64,000 nt of DNA from Tetramitus jugosus (lineage: Eukaryota > Heterolobosea > Eutetramitea > Acrasida > Vahlkampfiidae). Positions within the stretch are counted from its first letter, which is position 1, and each line of letters opens with the position of its first letter. The notes under the pieces are model-generated. The model was not told the origin of the DNA. It saw only the letters and a list, made by a program, of their open reading frames with translations, and searched no databases. The position numbers were made by a program, and so were the translations under genes. The stretch covers positions 62,001-126,000 of the forward strand of contig OW569382.1 in NCBI GenBank assembly GCA_937625935.1, read 5' to 3'. Of the stretch, positions 1-10,157 are shown piece by piece.

Positions 1-1076
1 CCGAAGTTGTAGAGGAGATAGAGATGAATTCTTCGCCATTCGATGGATATACTCAAGAAACAGACACAGACTTTGATTTCAATCGGAAGAAGAGTCGATC
101 TATTGCCATTCAAAAGTTTCTCTTCTCCAATCGGTTCTTAGTATCTGTGCTTGTGGCGGTGATGATTATACATTTCCTCATTTGGTTTTTTGCTCTGTTT
201 ATCCCGTATCCCAATCAACAGAATCTCAAGGAGATGTTTGCGTTTCGATTCACATGTGGGTCTGATGTGCCTCGTTCCGTTATCATTGGTGTTCAGATTA
301 TTTTCTACCTTTGTATCCAAGCAACGTTTTTGGCAACGTTGTATATATTCAAGATCAGGGACAAGTGGGGAGTGCGTTTGGAGCTTACAGTGTCATTGCT
401 TATTATTTCCGTGACATTTGCAGCCACACTACTGTTAACGAGTATGGGTGATCTCATTTACTTGAAACCTGAAGCTGCTTTTCCTGCAGTTTTCTACGGT
501 TTATTTGGACTTTCTATTGACTTGGTTTGGAGTTGTATGTGGCCTATCATCCAATCATTCTTCCCCAAGAACAATAAGCAACTAGATGAGGAACCAGATT
601 CATTACTCATGGAGGTGCTAGAAGATGAAAACTTTCGGGCAGTCTTTAAACAGTATTGTGCGGCTTCTCTCGTTGTAGAACCAGTATGTTTCTATGAGGA
701 TAATTGTGAATTCGCTGATCCAAGCAACATGAGCAACAAGAGGCTAATTCGCGAGGCGAAACAAATGATTGAAAAGTACTGTAGAGATAATTCTCCCTTA
801 TTGCTCAATTTGCCAAACAAGGACAAAATGCTGGAGCCAATCGAGTCCAAGATTAAGGAATACGAAGCAAGGTTGATTCACGAAGCCCAGAACAAGTCGA
901 ACGACACGCCACAAGAGAGATGGGTCGATCCTAACTTATTCATCAGGATCAATAACGTTTGTCTGAGTGATATGAACAATGATACATTTGTTAGGTTCAG
1001 ATTAGATTCTGCATATGAAACCTACTTGAAGGAGAAACAGAAGCTAGTGAAACAGCAGCAACAATTCGGAATTTGA
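1..1076 (+). CDS. Membrane protein with C-terminal RGS domain (5' partial)
   Basis: The frame is open to the left window edge, so the ATG at 24 is probably internal and upstream membrane segments are missing. The visible part has hydrophobic spans at about residues 35-60, 85-105, 120-142 and 152-180 (counting from that ATG), then a cytosolic RGS-like domain at about 190-345. The RGS call rests on the LLMEVLEDENFRAVFKQYC start, a mid-domain acidic/aromatic FYEDNCEF stretch, and the closing FVRFRLDSAYETYLKEK helix. RGS domains speed GTP hydrolysis on G-alpha subunits. Fusion to a 7TM region is common in amoebae and suggests a receptor-RGS; that is inferred from the architecture. It ends in a glutamine-rich tail. 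Confidence 0.75.
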   Translation, partial: EVVEEIEMNSSPFDGYTQETDTDFDFNRKKSRSIAIQKFLFSNRFLVSVLVAVMIIHFLIWFFALFIPYPNQQNLKEMFAFRFTCGSDVPRSVIIGVQIIFYLCIQATFLATLYIFKIRDKWGVRLELTVSLLIISVTFAATLLLTSMGDLIYLKPEAAFPAVFYGLFGLSIDLVWSCMWPIIQSFFPKNNKQLDEEPDSLLMEVLEDENFRAVFKQYCAASLVVEPVCFYEDNCEFADPSNMSNKRLIREAKQMIEKYCRDNSPLLLNLPNKDKMLEPIESKIKEYEARLIHEAQNKSNDTPQERWVDPNLFIRINNVCLSDMNNDTFVRFRLDSAYETYLKEKQKLVKQQQQFGI

Positions 1077-1222
1077 TTCAGTGTTGATAAACAATCCAGC
1101 ACAATTTTTGTTGTTAGGTTTCTGACAGATGTATGTCTCAACAACATTGTTCTTTTCATTTGCGGACATTGTTCGTTGACCTCGAATTTGATTTCAATTG
1201 CAACATGCAATATTCAGTTTTA

Positions 1223-2737
1223 TTATGATGCTTCTTCACTAGCAGGTGTTGAGCGCCTCTTAAGAATTAGATGTTCTTTCTGAATCTTGGCAGTCACTAA
1301 GGTTTCTACAACAGGTTCATGTGTCAGCGGGTCAATGTTAGATGGGAATTCAAATCGATAGTTTTGCAAAAATCTGACCACAATAGCTGTGATCTCAGTC
1401 ATGGCAAATTTCTTTCCCACACAAGTGCGAGTACCATAACTGAATGCCTGAAAAGCAGTAGTTTCATACTTCTTAGTGGAGCGATCAGGGTCGAAAACGA
1501 GAGGTGCTTCCCAGATTTTCTCATTCATGTGAGCAATGTACGTATTCACCAAGATGTTGGTGCCTCGAGGAATGTTGAATCCTCCCAAAGTATCATCTCC
1601 TTTTGCCACCTTTGGCACTGCGACGATCGGACTATGCATTCTTAGACACTCATTAATACATTTCTGAACATAGGGCAATGAAGAATCATATGAAAAACTT
1701 CTACCCTCCAGTTCTCTATCAATTTCATCAATACACTTTGTCTGGATATGAGGATTCTTGGCCAGTTCGCAGAATAGATGTCCCATGACAGTAGCCGATG
1801 TCTCATGACCTGCAAAAAGAAAGATAAAGGTATTGGATAGAATCTCTTGATCAGTCAGCCTTGACTCTCCCTCACCAAGCTCATTCGACTTCAACAACAG
1901 ACTGATCAGATCTGAGCGAGCTTCAAAACCTTTCTTTCTCCTTTGATTCAAGAGATCAAGGATATAGTTCTGAACTGCTGTCTTGGCATTCCAAATCGGA
2001 CGATGCAATCTTATTAAGGAAGGAGGAAAGACCGACCACAACACTACTGCCCAGGTGCTTGTAGTTGCTAGAGCCTCGTAGAAGGATAGTGTTTGATCGG
2101 ACTTATCTAGTATACTCAGAGTATCATCCTCTGTATCGGCACTCTCGAACACACCCAAATCAACTCCAAAGTTTGATTTGCCAATAATATCCACTGTTAC
2201 ATCGGTCATATCCTTGTTCACCTCCATTGTTCCACCATTTGCGATTATCCTTTCCATCAAAAGATCAGTGGAGCGATTAGAAACCCTCGCCAAGTACTTC
2301 AAGTTACTGGGAAAGAATGCAGGATTAACCACCTTGTGATGTCTTCTATGGGCATGTCCTCCAGCTGCAGTAACAATATTATCACCAAATATCGTTAGAC
2401 CGCTGTACAAAATTGTGGGCTTGTGGTAATTGTTGCTAGTCATGACCCTCTTTGCTACTTTCGGGCTGTTCGAGAAGACATAGGTTGACCAACCAGCAGT
2501 GACCTGAAACACTTCATGGTCCCTAAATTGATGACTCAGTTCAACCATCGTTTTGTAGTTTCCTCGGAAGAGATAAGGTCCTAGATATGGAATAGGGAAA
2601 GCGAAAGGTGACTCTGGAAGAATTTGACGCACACCTGGAATGTGCTTGTACTTGTTCCATTGCTGTATGTGCTTGAGAACGAAGCCCAAAATGCCAATGC
2701 CCACCACCACAATTGTCTGTAGAATTAAGTCTCCCAT
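1223..2737 (-). CDS. Cytochrome P450 monooxygenase
   Basis: A 504-residue protein of normal microsomal P450 length. It has an N-terminal membrane anchor (residues 5-22), a proline-containing hinge, the I-helix oxygen-activation motif AGHETSA, the K-helix ExxR motif (ECLR), and the heme loop FSYGTRTCVG with the axial cysteine near residue 439. It should oxidise a lipophilic substrate at the ER using electrons from a P450 reductase. The substrate cannot be told from sequence. Overall spacing resembles CYP3/CYP4-clan enzymes. It is a single exon starting from an ATG at 2737. The 185-bp gap to the next minus-strand gene must hold its promoter. Confidence 0.93.
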   Translation of the reverse strand: MGDLILQTIVVVGIGILGFVLKHIQQWNKYKHIPGVRQILPESPFAFPIPYLGPYLFRGNYKTMVELSHQFRDHEVFQVTAGWSTYVFSNSPKVAKRVMTSNNYHKPTILYSGLTIFGDNIVTAAGGHAHRRHHKVVNPAFFPSNLKYLARVSNRSTDLLMERIIANGGTMEVNKDMTDVTVDIIGKSNFGVDLGVFESADTEDDTLSILDKSDQTLSFYEALATTSTWAVVLWSVFPPSLIRLHRPIWNAKTAVQNYILDLLNQRRKKGFEARSDLISLLLKSNELGEGESRLTDQEILSNTFIFLFAGHETSATVMGHLFCELAKNPHIQTKCIDEIDRELEGRSFSYDSSLPYVQKCINECLRMHSPIVAVPKVAKGDDTLGGFNIPRGTNILVNTYIAHMNEKIWEAPLVFDPDRSTKKYETTAFQAFSYGTRTCVGKKFAMTEITAIVVRFLQNYRFEFPSNIDPLTHEPVVETLVTAKIQKEHLILKRRSTPASEEAS

Positions 2738-2922
2738 GTTAAAGTTCTTTGTTAGGTATAGCTGTTGATACTGTTTTGACTATTCGTTGGAATGATTGCG
2801 AAACGAAATATGACTCTTTTGAAGGCCAGTGATGTTGCGGGAGCCTCCTTCTTATACCCTTTCCTTCCCGTAGCCGATTTTTCCGCCTCCGATGTAAGTC
2901 CGCGACGACAAAATTTCAGCGA

Positions 2923-4611
2923 TCATCTGACTATAAAGACGTTTGATGCGGGAGCATACCTCTCCAATGCCTGATATACATCTGCTTTTCTGACAGGCTT
3001 AATTAGATAGTTGTCCATACCTGCTTCCAAAGCAGCCGCTCGATCAATCTCTTGGGCATCACCTGATAAGCCGATAATGGGAATGTGGATCAATCGTTGT
3101 TCCGTTTCAAGTCTGCGTATCTGTTTGGTAGCAAGTAGACCATTCATAACAGGCATATTGACATCCATGAAGATAATATCAAAAGTGTGTTCCTGGAAGC
3201 ATTTTACTGCTTCAAGACCGTTGTTTGCAATTGTACAGGTATGTCCCACTTGTTGCAAATAAGCCTTCAACACCCTCTGATTAATAATGTTATCTTCGAC
3301 GACCAAGACTGAGAAACTATTAGGGGCACTGCTGGGTAAAGTTTGTGTTGCTGCCTCCTCTTGTTGGAAGGACAATTGTTCTTCGAGAGAGAGGGGTTTG
3401 GAGCGAATCACACAGTTAAATGTTGTGCCCTTTCCTTTTTCACTTTCAACTTGGATAGAACCCTTCATTAGTTGAACTAACTTTTTGGTAATATACAGAC
3501 CTAAGCCTGTACTTTCGACTGAAGGAGATAGTGATCTAGTCACTTGAGAGAATTGATTGAACAAACGACTTTTCTCTTCAGAAGTCATACCAGGACCTGT
3601 ATCTTGAACAATCAAGGAAAAGTAGGTATGTGTTGCTGTTTTTTGACTCACATCCATACTGAGAGTAATTGTGCCCTGCTTCGTGAATTTAATGGCATTA
3701 CTGAGAAGATTGATAACAACTTGTCGGATTCGAAATACATCACCCTTGCACCATTGGGCTTCTTCAGGGAGAATGCTCCGGATAGTAAGACCTTTTTGCT
3801 CTGCTTGCGGTTTTAGCATCGCGATAGCGTCGAGAAGCGGCTTTTTGATGTCCATGGGAGATTTGGTTAATCGTAATCGACCTGCCTTTAGTTTGGTTGC
3901 ATCAATAAAGTCATCCAGAATCACCTTTTGATGATCAGCACATAGGTGTATCGTGTCCTATGAGTCATTGATATCACTAATTCTCGTGTTCAATCGCTCG
4001 TCCTTAATTCTTAAGCCTTCAATCTCTTTGACGTTTCCTTTCGCAACGTCGGTCGTACCATAAATGACAAACAATGGATTTCGAACCTCATGACACACTT
4101 CGGCGACTAAATTGGCTTGCATTTGAAGCAAATTATCCCGTTGTTTAATCTTTTGCTCATATGATTCCTGAATGGCAGCCAGATGTGCTTCCTCTAGTTT
4201 ACGTATTCTCTCCTCTGTTTGTTTTCGCTCTGTTAAGTCTCTTGTGACTTTGATAAAGCCAATATGCTTCTGATTATAGATAATAGGAGTAATGACAACA
4301 TTGGCCCAAAATTTTGTCCCATCTTTTTGAACTCTCCAATTTTCATCTTCAAATCGACCTTGTTCTTTTGCCTTTGCTAGTTCATAGTCAGGATAGTGGT
4401 CTTCAACTGCTTGCGCAGGATAAAATTTCTTGAAGTTTTGACCAATTATTTCATTCAGCGTATAACCTTTAATTGCTTCTGCACCCTTGTTCCAAGTTTT
4501 GACATAACCTTCTGGATCCAGAACGATGATGGCATAGTCTTTAATGGAATCGATGCTCAATTCCAAAATTTTCATTTTCTCTTCATTGCAAATCTCTGAA
4601 AGGTTCTTCAT
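2923..4611 (-). pseudogene. PAS hybrid histidine kinase interrupted by an in-frame TAG
   Basis: The order is a PAS domain (about residues 18-130), a coiled linker, a HisKA helix with the phospho-accepting His near 174 (CHEVRNPL), an HATPase domain with N-box VINLLSNAIKFT, G1 VQDTGPGM and G2 GLGLYITKKL, then a C-terminal receiver with phospho-acceptor Asp in IIFMDVNMP and Lys in YLIKP. Only one thing breaks the frame: a TAG at 3958-3960 in the second HisKA helix. The reading continues unshifted on both sides (…ISDINDS, stop, DTIHLCADHQKVILDDF), and helix spacing is normal with the stop counted as a residue. No intron that preserves the helix removes it. Options are a recent pseudogene, a base-call error, or readthrough. 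The sensor is PAS only, with no membrane span, so a cytosolic kinase. Confidence 0.85.
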
Positions 4612-5058
4612 TGTATTGACCTACTTCGATAAGTGACGACTGCTGTTGGTTTGCTTTTTGTTAGTCCGATCAGTTTTCATGAAATGCTGGATCGACCGAT
4701 TTTACAATTATTTTTAACCATTGGTCACAATGTAAACTATTTAGCTTGCTCTCTCCACCAAGGATTATCAAGTACTCTAGACACAACTGTTAAATGTGGA
4801 TGAAATTGTCACAGTACCCATTTCTCCTTTCTGTACTTTTCGCGCCAGTCAAGGTTACTCCGTGGAGCGAGAATCTTCCTTATTTCGCGAACAGGATACA
4901 CCATTTCTGGTTTGGTCCCTTGAAGCTTCAATAACACGCGAGTTTTTTGCTCCAACGTGTGCTTGTCAAGCAAGTCATCCTTCCTCCTATCCTACTTTAT
5001 GTTTTCCATTCTTTATTATTCCATATAGAGATAGAGAAAGCACACTTCACAAAAACCA
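4612..5058. other. Divergent intergenic region
   Basis: Lies between the oppositely oriented histidine-kinase and ThrE-like genes and must contain both promoters. I see no convincing coding sequence, RNA gene or repeat in it. An open frame at 4796-5071 has no homology signal and overlaps the ThrE-like start. Confidence 0.5.
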
Positions 5059-7419
5059 ATGTTCTTTTTGAATCATGCTGATTCTACTACTAGTTTGAGT
5101 AGTACATCAGAAGCTGAGAACAATGATGAAGGATATGAGGCACAATTGGACGATTCGTTCAATCAACTTCCATCTCGCTCCGATACCCCACCACAAGAAG
5201 AAACAGCAAAGGACCAACAAGCTCATGAGCAGCAGCAAAATGAGGAGAAAAATCAAGATTTTAGCTTCGCTCCTTCCATTGCACAAAGCCATCCAGTAAC
5301 ACAAGAAGAAGAGATCGAAAGAGGTCACAATCACTTCTCTTCGACATCTGTGGCTCACACAGAGAAAGCAGAGAGAACTAGAGGTAGAGAACATCATAAG
5401 GATTTAGCAATCAAGATTGTTCGTTTTGCTGATGAGCTCGAAACACCTCTAACAGAGGTCTCGATATCACCATCCTCTCGTACTACAGTGTCGAGAGGTG
5501 AAGAACATTTTATTATACCCATGGGTGATGAACTTCTCACTCCCTCGATGGTATCGACATCTGCAGATTTAGACACGGAGGGAGATTTATCTCGTGTGGA
5601 CTCTGTGGCAACCATTCTGGAGATGGATGATGTGAGCATTGATTCACAGTATCCTCTACAAGATGATGATGATCAAGAGAAGGAAGAAACAAACGATACT
5701 ACTGTTGTTCATTCGCAACCTGGTGGTGAGAACAATACAGTGGCTTCGTTGGAGAACAAGACAAACTCGCATCATGCTCCCCTTAAGCGCCAGTCTTCAA
5801 TGAAACGAGTGAAATCGAAGTTTGATCTAACGGACGATATTTTACTGCCGAGTGATGAATTGAGTAAGCGAGAAGACGAATATCATCGACTCAAAGCAGG
5901 TTTATTATACAGAAAACAAGAGAAAGAGCTAAGAAAAGCGAGCAACCTTTCGATAGATCCGAAGAATGAACAAACCGATGGTAATTGGTTTCAACAAACG
6001 AAGAAATCAGTGAAAAGAGTGATAAAGCGAGCAAAGAGATTTTGTGTTGGAGCACCACCAAAGAAGATTTATGATTTGGATGTCCAGGACGCGAAACTTG
6101 TGAAAACTGTTATCATTGATTTGTTGTATGCTCTATTGTCATTTGGAATGCCTGTGTATCGAGTCGAGAATCACTGTCATCAGATATGCACATGTTATGG
6201 AGTGAATTGTTACTTGGACGCAACAAACTCTGGCTTTTTAATCACATTCGCGAACTCGTTCGATGAAGAGTACACTGATACGAGATTTATTAAAATACCG
6301 TCGACATATATCGATTTGAGCAAGCTATGTCTGTTGGATGACGTAGCTTATGACATTATCTCAAATCGAGTATCAATACACGACGCCAAGCAACGAATTA
6401 AGGATATCATATCGAAGCCTCCACTCTATGCCAGCTTTGTGTTCACAATATTTTCATACACGTTATCGAGCACATGTTTCTCTATATTTATTTACAGTTT
6501 GTGGCACGAGATTATAGCAGCAGTAGTGGTAGGATTCTTAGTAGGTGTGTGCACAGTTATTGTGAGAAAGTTTTTCCCTTCGTTACTCCCTGTGCTCCCG
6601 GCGGTCAATGCTTTGGTGTCTGGTCTCATTTCAGTTGCTTTTAAAGCAATCTATGCTCGGCACAGTATGCCCATGAAATCCACAAGTATTGCACTCGCAG
6701 GTATAATCACAATGATGCCTGGACTATCCATCACTACATCGATTCAAGAACTTACATCGAAACAATTGCGGAGTGGTGCACTAAGGCTTGTTGGTGCGTT
6801 AACGACATCAGTACAACTCGGTGCAGGCATCTATGTGGCCAGAGTGATTGAGTTAGCGAGTACGATACCGAACATACAGGCAAACACATTCTACTTCCCC
6901 AAGTGGGCTCTAGCTCTCGTCATTCCCTGCAGTTCAGTGAGTTATATGGTATCACTGAAAGCTCCTCAATATCCAATGGTTATTCTATTCATCATTGCCA
7001 ATGGTTATCAAGCATATTTTCTGACACAGTACATGTCAATCCTATTGACGCCAGAGCTGGGTTCAATGATTGGCGCTTTTTCAATACAGACAATCTCCAA
7101 GATTTATGGATGGTTGTCCAACCATCCTCCGGCTGTCATTACCAGTTGTGTCATTCTCAACCTCGTTCCTGGATCCATGTCCGTGAGAGGTATCAATGCC
7201 CTGTTGGACAATGATTTGGACAATGGAACTTGGTTGCTTGTACGAACACTTCAAGTGGCACTCGGTTTGGCTATCGGGCTCATTCTTGCAAACTTTTGCT
7301 TTGCTTGGATCAATCATCGACATGACCAGGTCACAAAGATTCATAAGCTGAAGAGAATTCGGCTCCCCATTTACCCTGACCTGGAAGGAATCATGGCAAA
7401 GGTTGGAAAGAGCGCGTGA
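5059..7419 (+). CDS. ThrE / Prm10-like multipass transporter with long cytosolic N-terminus
   Basis: A 786-residue protein. Residues 1 to about 340 are acidic, low-complexity and probably cytosolic. The rest is a ThrE-type membrane region. It opens with the family's soluble helical entry (LYALLSFGMPVYRVENHCHQI, then a GVNCYLDATNSGFLITF-like strand region). About ten membrane spans follow between residues 460 and 765, in two blocks matching the ThrE and ThrE_2 halves. Fungal relatives (Prm10 type) and bacterial threonine/serine exporters share this layout. Transport of small amino acids is a family inference; the substrate is unknown. Single exon; the ATG at 5059 is the first in frame. Confidence 0.85.
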   Translation: MFFLNHADSTTSLSSTSEAENNDEGYEAQLDDSFNQLPSRSDTPPQEETAKDQQAHEQQQNEEKNQDFSFAPSIAQSHPVTQEEEIERGHNHFSSTSVAHTEKAERTRGREHHKDLAIKIVRFADELETPLTEVSISPSSRTTVSRGEEHFIIPMGDELLTPSMVSTSADLDTEGDLSRVDSVATILEMDDVSIDSQYPLQDDDDQEKEETNDTTVVHSQPGGENNTVASLENKTNSHHAPLKRQSSMKRVKSKFDLTDDILLPSDELSKREDEYHRLKAGLLYRKQEKELRKASNLSIDPKNEQTDGNWFQQTKKSVKRVIKRAKRFCVGAPPKKIYDLDVQDAKLVKTVIIDLLYALLSFGMPVYRVENHCHQICTCYGVNCYLDATNSGFLITFANSFDEEYTDTRFIKIPSTYIDLSKLCLLDDVAYDIISNRVSIHDAKQRIKDIISKPPLYASFVFTIFSYTLSSTCFSIFIYSLWHEIIAAVVVGFLVGVCTVIVRKFFPSLLPVLPAVNALVSGLISVAFKAIYARHSMPMKSTSIALAGIITMMPGLSITTSIQELTSKQLRSGALRLVGALTTSVQLGAGIYVARVIELASTIPNIQANTFYFPKWALALVIPCSSVSYMVSLKAPQYPMVILFIIANGYQAYFLTQYMSILLTPELGSMIGAFSIQTISKIYGWLSNHPPAVITSCVILNLVPGSMSVRGINALLDNDLDNGTWLLVRTLQVALGLAIGLILANFCFAWINHRHDQVTKIHKLKRIRLPIYPDLEGIMAKVGKSA

Positions 7420-7507
7420 AACAAAATTATTATCAGAATGAAAGTTTACGACATTATTTATTTACATAATTACATGAGCAACAAACAACACTGTTGTACT
7501 AGTATTA

Positions 7508-8536
7508 TTACTGCTCGTTAGAAGTGCTTACTGATGGCGTGACGAGAGATACCTTATCTGGTGCGCGAACTGGCCGAGTGGCATTGAATTTTCTACTCGA
7601 AGTGAAGAAGGAAGATCCTTGTCGATCCAGAATCTCTCTTGCTCTTGAATTTGCCTTTCTGAACGAGCCAACGACACGATGGTTGACCGATGGACTCAAC
7701 ATGACAAAATGGTTCAAGAACAAGAGTGCCAACAGCAACCACACGAGATTGAACGACCATATTCGATCGACACGATCCCTGTCAGAGAAACCAACTCGCT
7801 GAGAATCAAAACCATAGTCGATGAATGTCGAAGCTATGCGAGCTGCACTGAACACTAGAAACGCCCAAATCATTTCCCAAGGCAACCAAATTCTCTTCTC
7901 ACTGGTCCTCCTGTGCACATAAATCGCACCAAACGACAGAGAGAAGATGAACAAACCAAGACAAACAACGATAAGAAAACTATCGTACAACAAGTCAATC
8001 ACAGTGTTTGCATTTCCCAAGCTACCATAGCTTCCTCCTCTTATGGCAACCATGAGGTTGACAATAAATTTCGCAATGGCCATCGGAATCAAAAACATAA
8101 TGCTACTCGCAACGAGCGCAAACTGACACATTTTGATTTTCCATTCCGTCACATATTTCCTGCATCGGTTGAACATGGAATTACAGTGAACAATAGCCAC
8201 AATAAGTAACAATAATTGAAGAATAATATCTCCAAATGTTTGTTGAATCAAACGATTGACATTGGTTCGGTTAGGATTCAATCCTGTTCGCAAGTATGCC
8301 GCTGATGCAATGATACGATTGATTAGCAGTCCCATGGCCACTCCAGCCGACAATAGTGTCATGAGACATGTGAAAGTACTAAATCTCTTGGAGAGAGCCA
8401 GTTGTTGATACCGAAAGTTCCACACTGTGATGAAAAAGCCGGCAATGAAGATGCCAGCGATCAACACGAGAGAAGCCCCAGAGACGCATATATCTGCAGT
8501 GCTCAACGTCTTTTCCAAATCTCCTACGATTGCCAT
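7508..8536 (-). CDS. Unknown seven-transmembrane protein
   Basis: A 342-residue protein that I do not assign to a family. Seven hydrophobic spans are visible at about residues 20-40, 53-74, 104-124, 138-165, 188-212, 224-244 and 263-285, followed by a basic, Ser/Arg-rich cytosolic tail with phosphorylation-like sites. An NRTN sequence in the second loop is a possible N-glycosylation site. The layout fits a receptor-like or small-solute membrane protein, but no signature motif is visible. It runs toward the ThrE-like gene, whose stop is only 88 bp away, so their 3' ends converge. Confidence 0.75.
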   Translation of the reverse strand: MAIVGDLEKTLSTADICVSGASLVLIAGIFIAGFFITVWNFRYQQLALSKRFSTFTCLMTLLSAGVAMGLLINRIIASAAYLRTGLNPNRTNVNRLIQQTFGDIILQLLLLIVAIVHCNSMFNRCRKYVTEWKIKMCQFALVASSIMFLIPMAIAKFIVNLMVAIRGGSYGSLGNANTVIDLLYDSFLIVVCLGLFIFSLSFGAIYVHRRTSEKRIWLPWEMIWAFLVFSAARIASTFIDYGFDSQRVGFSDRDRVDRIWSFNLVWLLLALLFLNHFVMLSPSVNHRVVGSFRKANSRAREILDRQGSSFFTSSRKFNATRPVRAPDKVSLVTPSVSTSNEQ

Positions 8537-9041
8537 TACTTACTCGTTTACAGTTCAGAAAGTGTTTCCGATGAGAGTGTGCTGATTGTATGAAGTTGTT
8601 AACCTCTCGGAGATTTTTTCGCTACTTACAAAAATAGTTTGATCCGATGTGGAGTTATTAGGGGATGATTGTATTCGAAGTTGTATTGGATGATACAGAA
8701 TATGGAGGAATACCGTCAATTCCAAATGGATTCTTCCATGATGATATTTTATCGGATGATCGGAGATCCGGGGCAAAATGCAATGGATATGATCCATCGT
8801 CGCCATGTTAAGTCGAACTCTCCGGCGGTACATTAGTTGAAATGGTTGCTCGGTCGTTGAGCGTAAGTACTTTCTCAATGATTTACATGAATGTTTATTA
8901 CCCGGATGAATGAATTCGAGGTGTGGCGTTCACACAAACACCTCCTACATAGCAAAAATACAGTCCGTTGTTTGTTGGCTTGAGCTTGTCCCAATCAACA
9001 TCAAATAAAGCATGATATTCACAGTGAGTTTTCAATGTCAA
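8537..9041. other. Intergenic region between two minus-strand genes
   Basis: Contains the promoter side of the 7TM gene and the 3' UTR of the desaturase. A 107-codon open frame at 8555-8878 (minus strand) lacks any recognisable protein pattern and is not called. Confidence 0.45.
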
Positions 9042-10157
9042 TTACAAGTCCTTCTTGGTCTGTTGTTCAGCAGAATTTGCATTGGACACATCTCCAGATG
9101 GTACGACATCTGTTCCGTTGGTACAGTCGTGTCCAGTGACCTTTGACTTGTGGAACACGGCTCTTCTTCCTTGATCGTGAGACTTTTTGGTTCTCTTGAC
9201 TCGGTCATAGGTACCATAACCATTGGTGAAAATGTACTCGTAAATTGTGTAAATGTAGCTCTTCTTGTACTCCAAATTCTCATAAAACTCTGGTGCAATC
9301 TTCTTCAACATTGGTAGTCTAGAACCTGGGATACGAGGGAAATCATGATGTTCATTATGATATCCAACATTCAACAGCAACAAATTGGCCAATCCATAGT
9401 AGGAATAAGTTTCTTGATTGTCAGACGATGTGACATAGTGCTCTTGAATGAAATGTCCAGTCAACGGATGCAACCCCAGTCCCAAGAACGTGGAGAGCAA
9501 AAAGTACAATAGTGCACTCCATCCCCAAAAGTAGACGACACTGACATTGAAAACGACTTGAATCGCCATGTTCACCAATTCCCATGCCGTTGGAGGCTTT
9601 GGTCTCACAAACAACGCTCTCAAGCTATAAAAAAAGCTCATGAAAATCACGTTAAAAAGCTTTGCAATCGTAGATTGAATATAATTGGCTTCGAACCACG
9701 TTCCAATATCCGTGTCCAATCCATCGACACCCTGATATTGATGATGTTCGTGGTGATACTTTTTGAATGACATGGCAGCAGGCACTCCCAACGGCAAATT
9801 GACAAAAATGGCCATCAAATAATTGGCCATTTGCGACTCAAAAACAACACAATGAGTCGTTTCATGAATCGCTGATGTACAACTGTGGTTCAACGTTCCA
9901 CCAATAGCATAAGCTACAAACAAATAGCTTAACCATGAAGTACTGTCCTTGATCATGTAGCAAGTCAATAGCTGAAGTGCAACAATCATGAAACAAAAGT
10001 ATTTCGTGTTGGGATCACTACCAAACAGTTCTTTGACTTGTGGGTACTTTTCAAGTATGGCAACCTTTCTTCTGAGATGAGGCTCATCTCTCTCATCCCA
10101 TATATAGTCATCTCTGTGGAGCAAGTGAGATGATAGTTTCTTGTTTGCTTCTGGCAT
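9042..10157 (-). CDS. Sphingolipid delta-4 (dihydroceramide) desaturase
   Basis: A 371-residue DEGS/DES1-family membrane di-iron desaturase that introduces the delta-4 double bond into dihydroceramide at the ER. The N-terminus (RDDYIWDERDEPHLRRKVAI) matches the lipid-desaturase leader of the family. The three histidine boxes are HETTH (98-102), HHEHH (135-139) and NEHHD after GYHNEHHDFP. Hydrophobic pairs at about 53-90 and 195-225 frame them. GLDTDIGTWFE, GHFIQEHYV and the RLPMLKKIAPEFYENL end are typical of the delta-4 group. The C-terminal ~60 residues are polar and lineage-specific. The ATG at 10157 follows an A/C-rich leader on the coding strand. Confidence 0.95.
   Translation of the reverse strand: MPEANKKLSSHLLHRDDYIWDERDEPHLRRKVAILEKYPQVKELFGSDPNTKYFCFMIVALQLLTCYMIKDSTSWLSYLFVAYAIGGTLNHSCTSAIHETTHCVVFESQMANYLMAIFVNLPLGVPAAMSFKKYHHEHHQYQGVDGLDTDIGTWFEANYIQSTIAKLFNVIFMSFFYSLRALFVRPKPPTAWELVNMAIQVVFNVSVVYFWGWSALLYFLLSTFLGLGLHPLTGHFIQEHYVTSSDNQETYSYYGLANLLLLNVGYHNEHHDFPRIPGSRLPMLKKIAPEFYENLEYKKSYIYTIYEYIFTNGYGTYDRVKRTKKSHDQGRRAVFHKSKVTGHDCTNGTDVVPSGDVSNANSAEQQTKKDL

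Noticed and set aside
8555-8878. Minus-strand 107-codon frame upstream of the 7TM gene
   Set aside because: No protein-like pattern and no neighbour support; more likely UTR/promoter.
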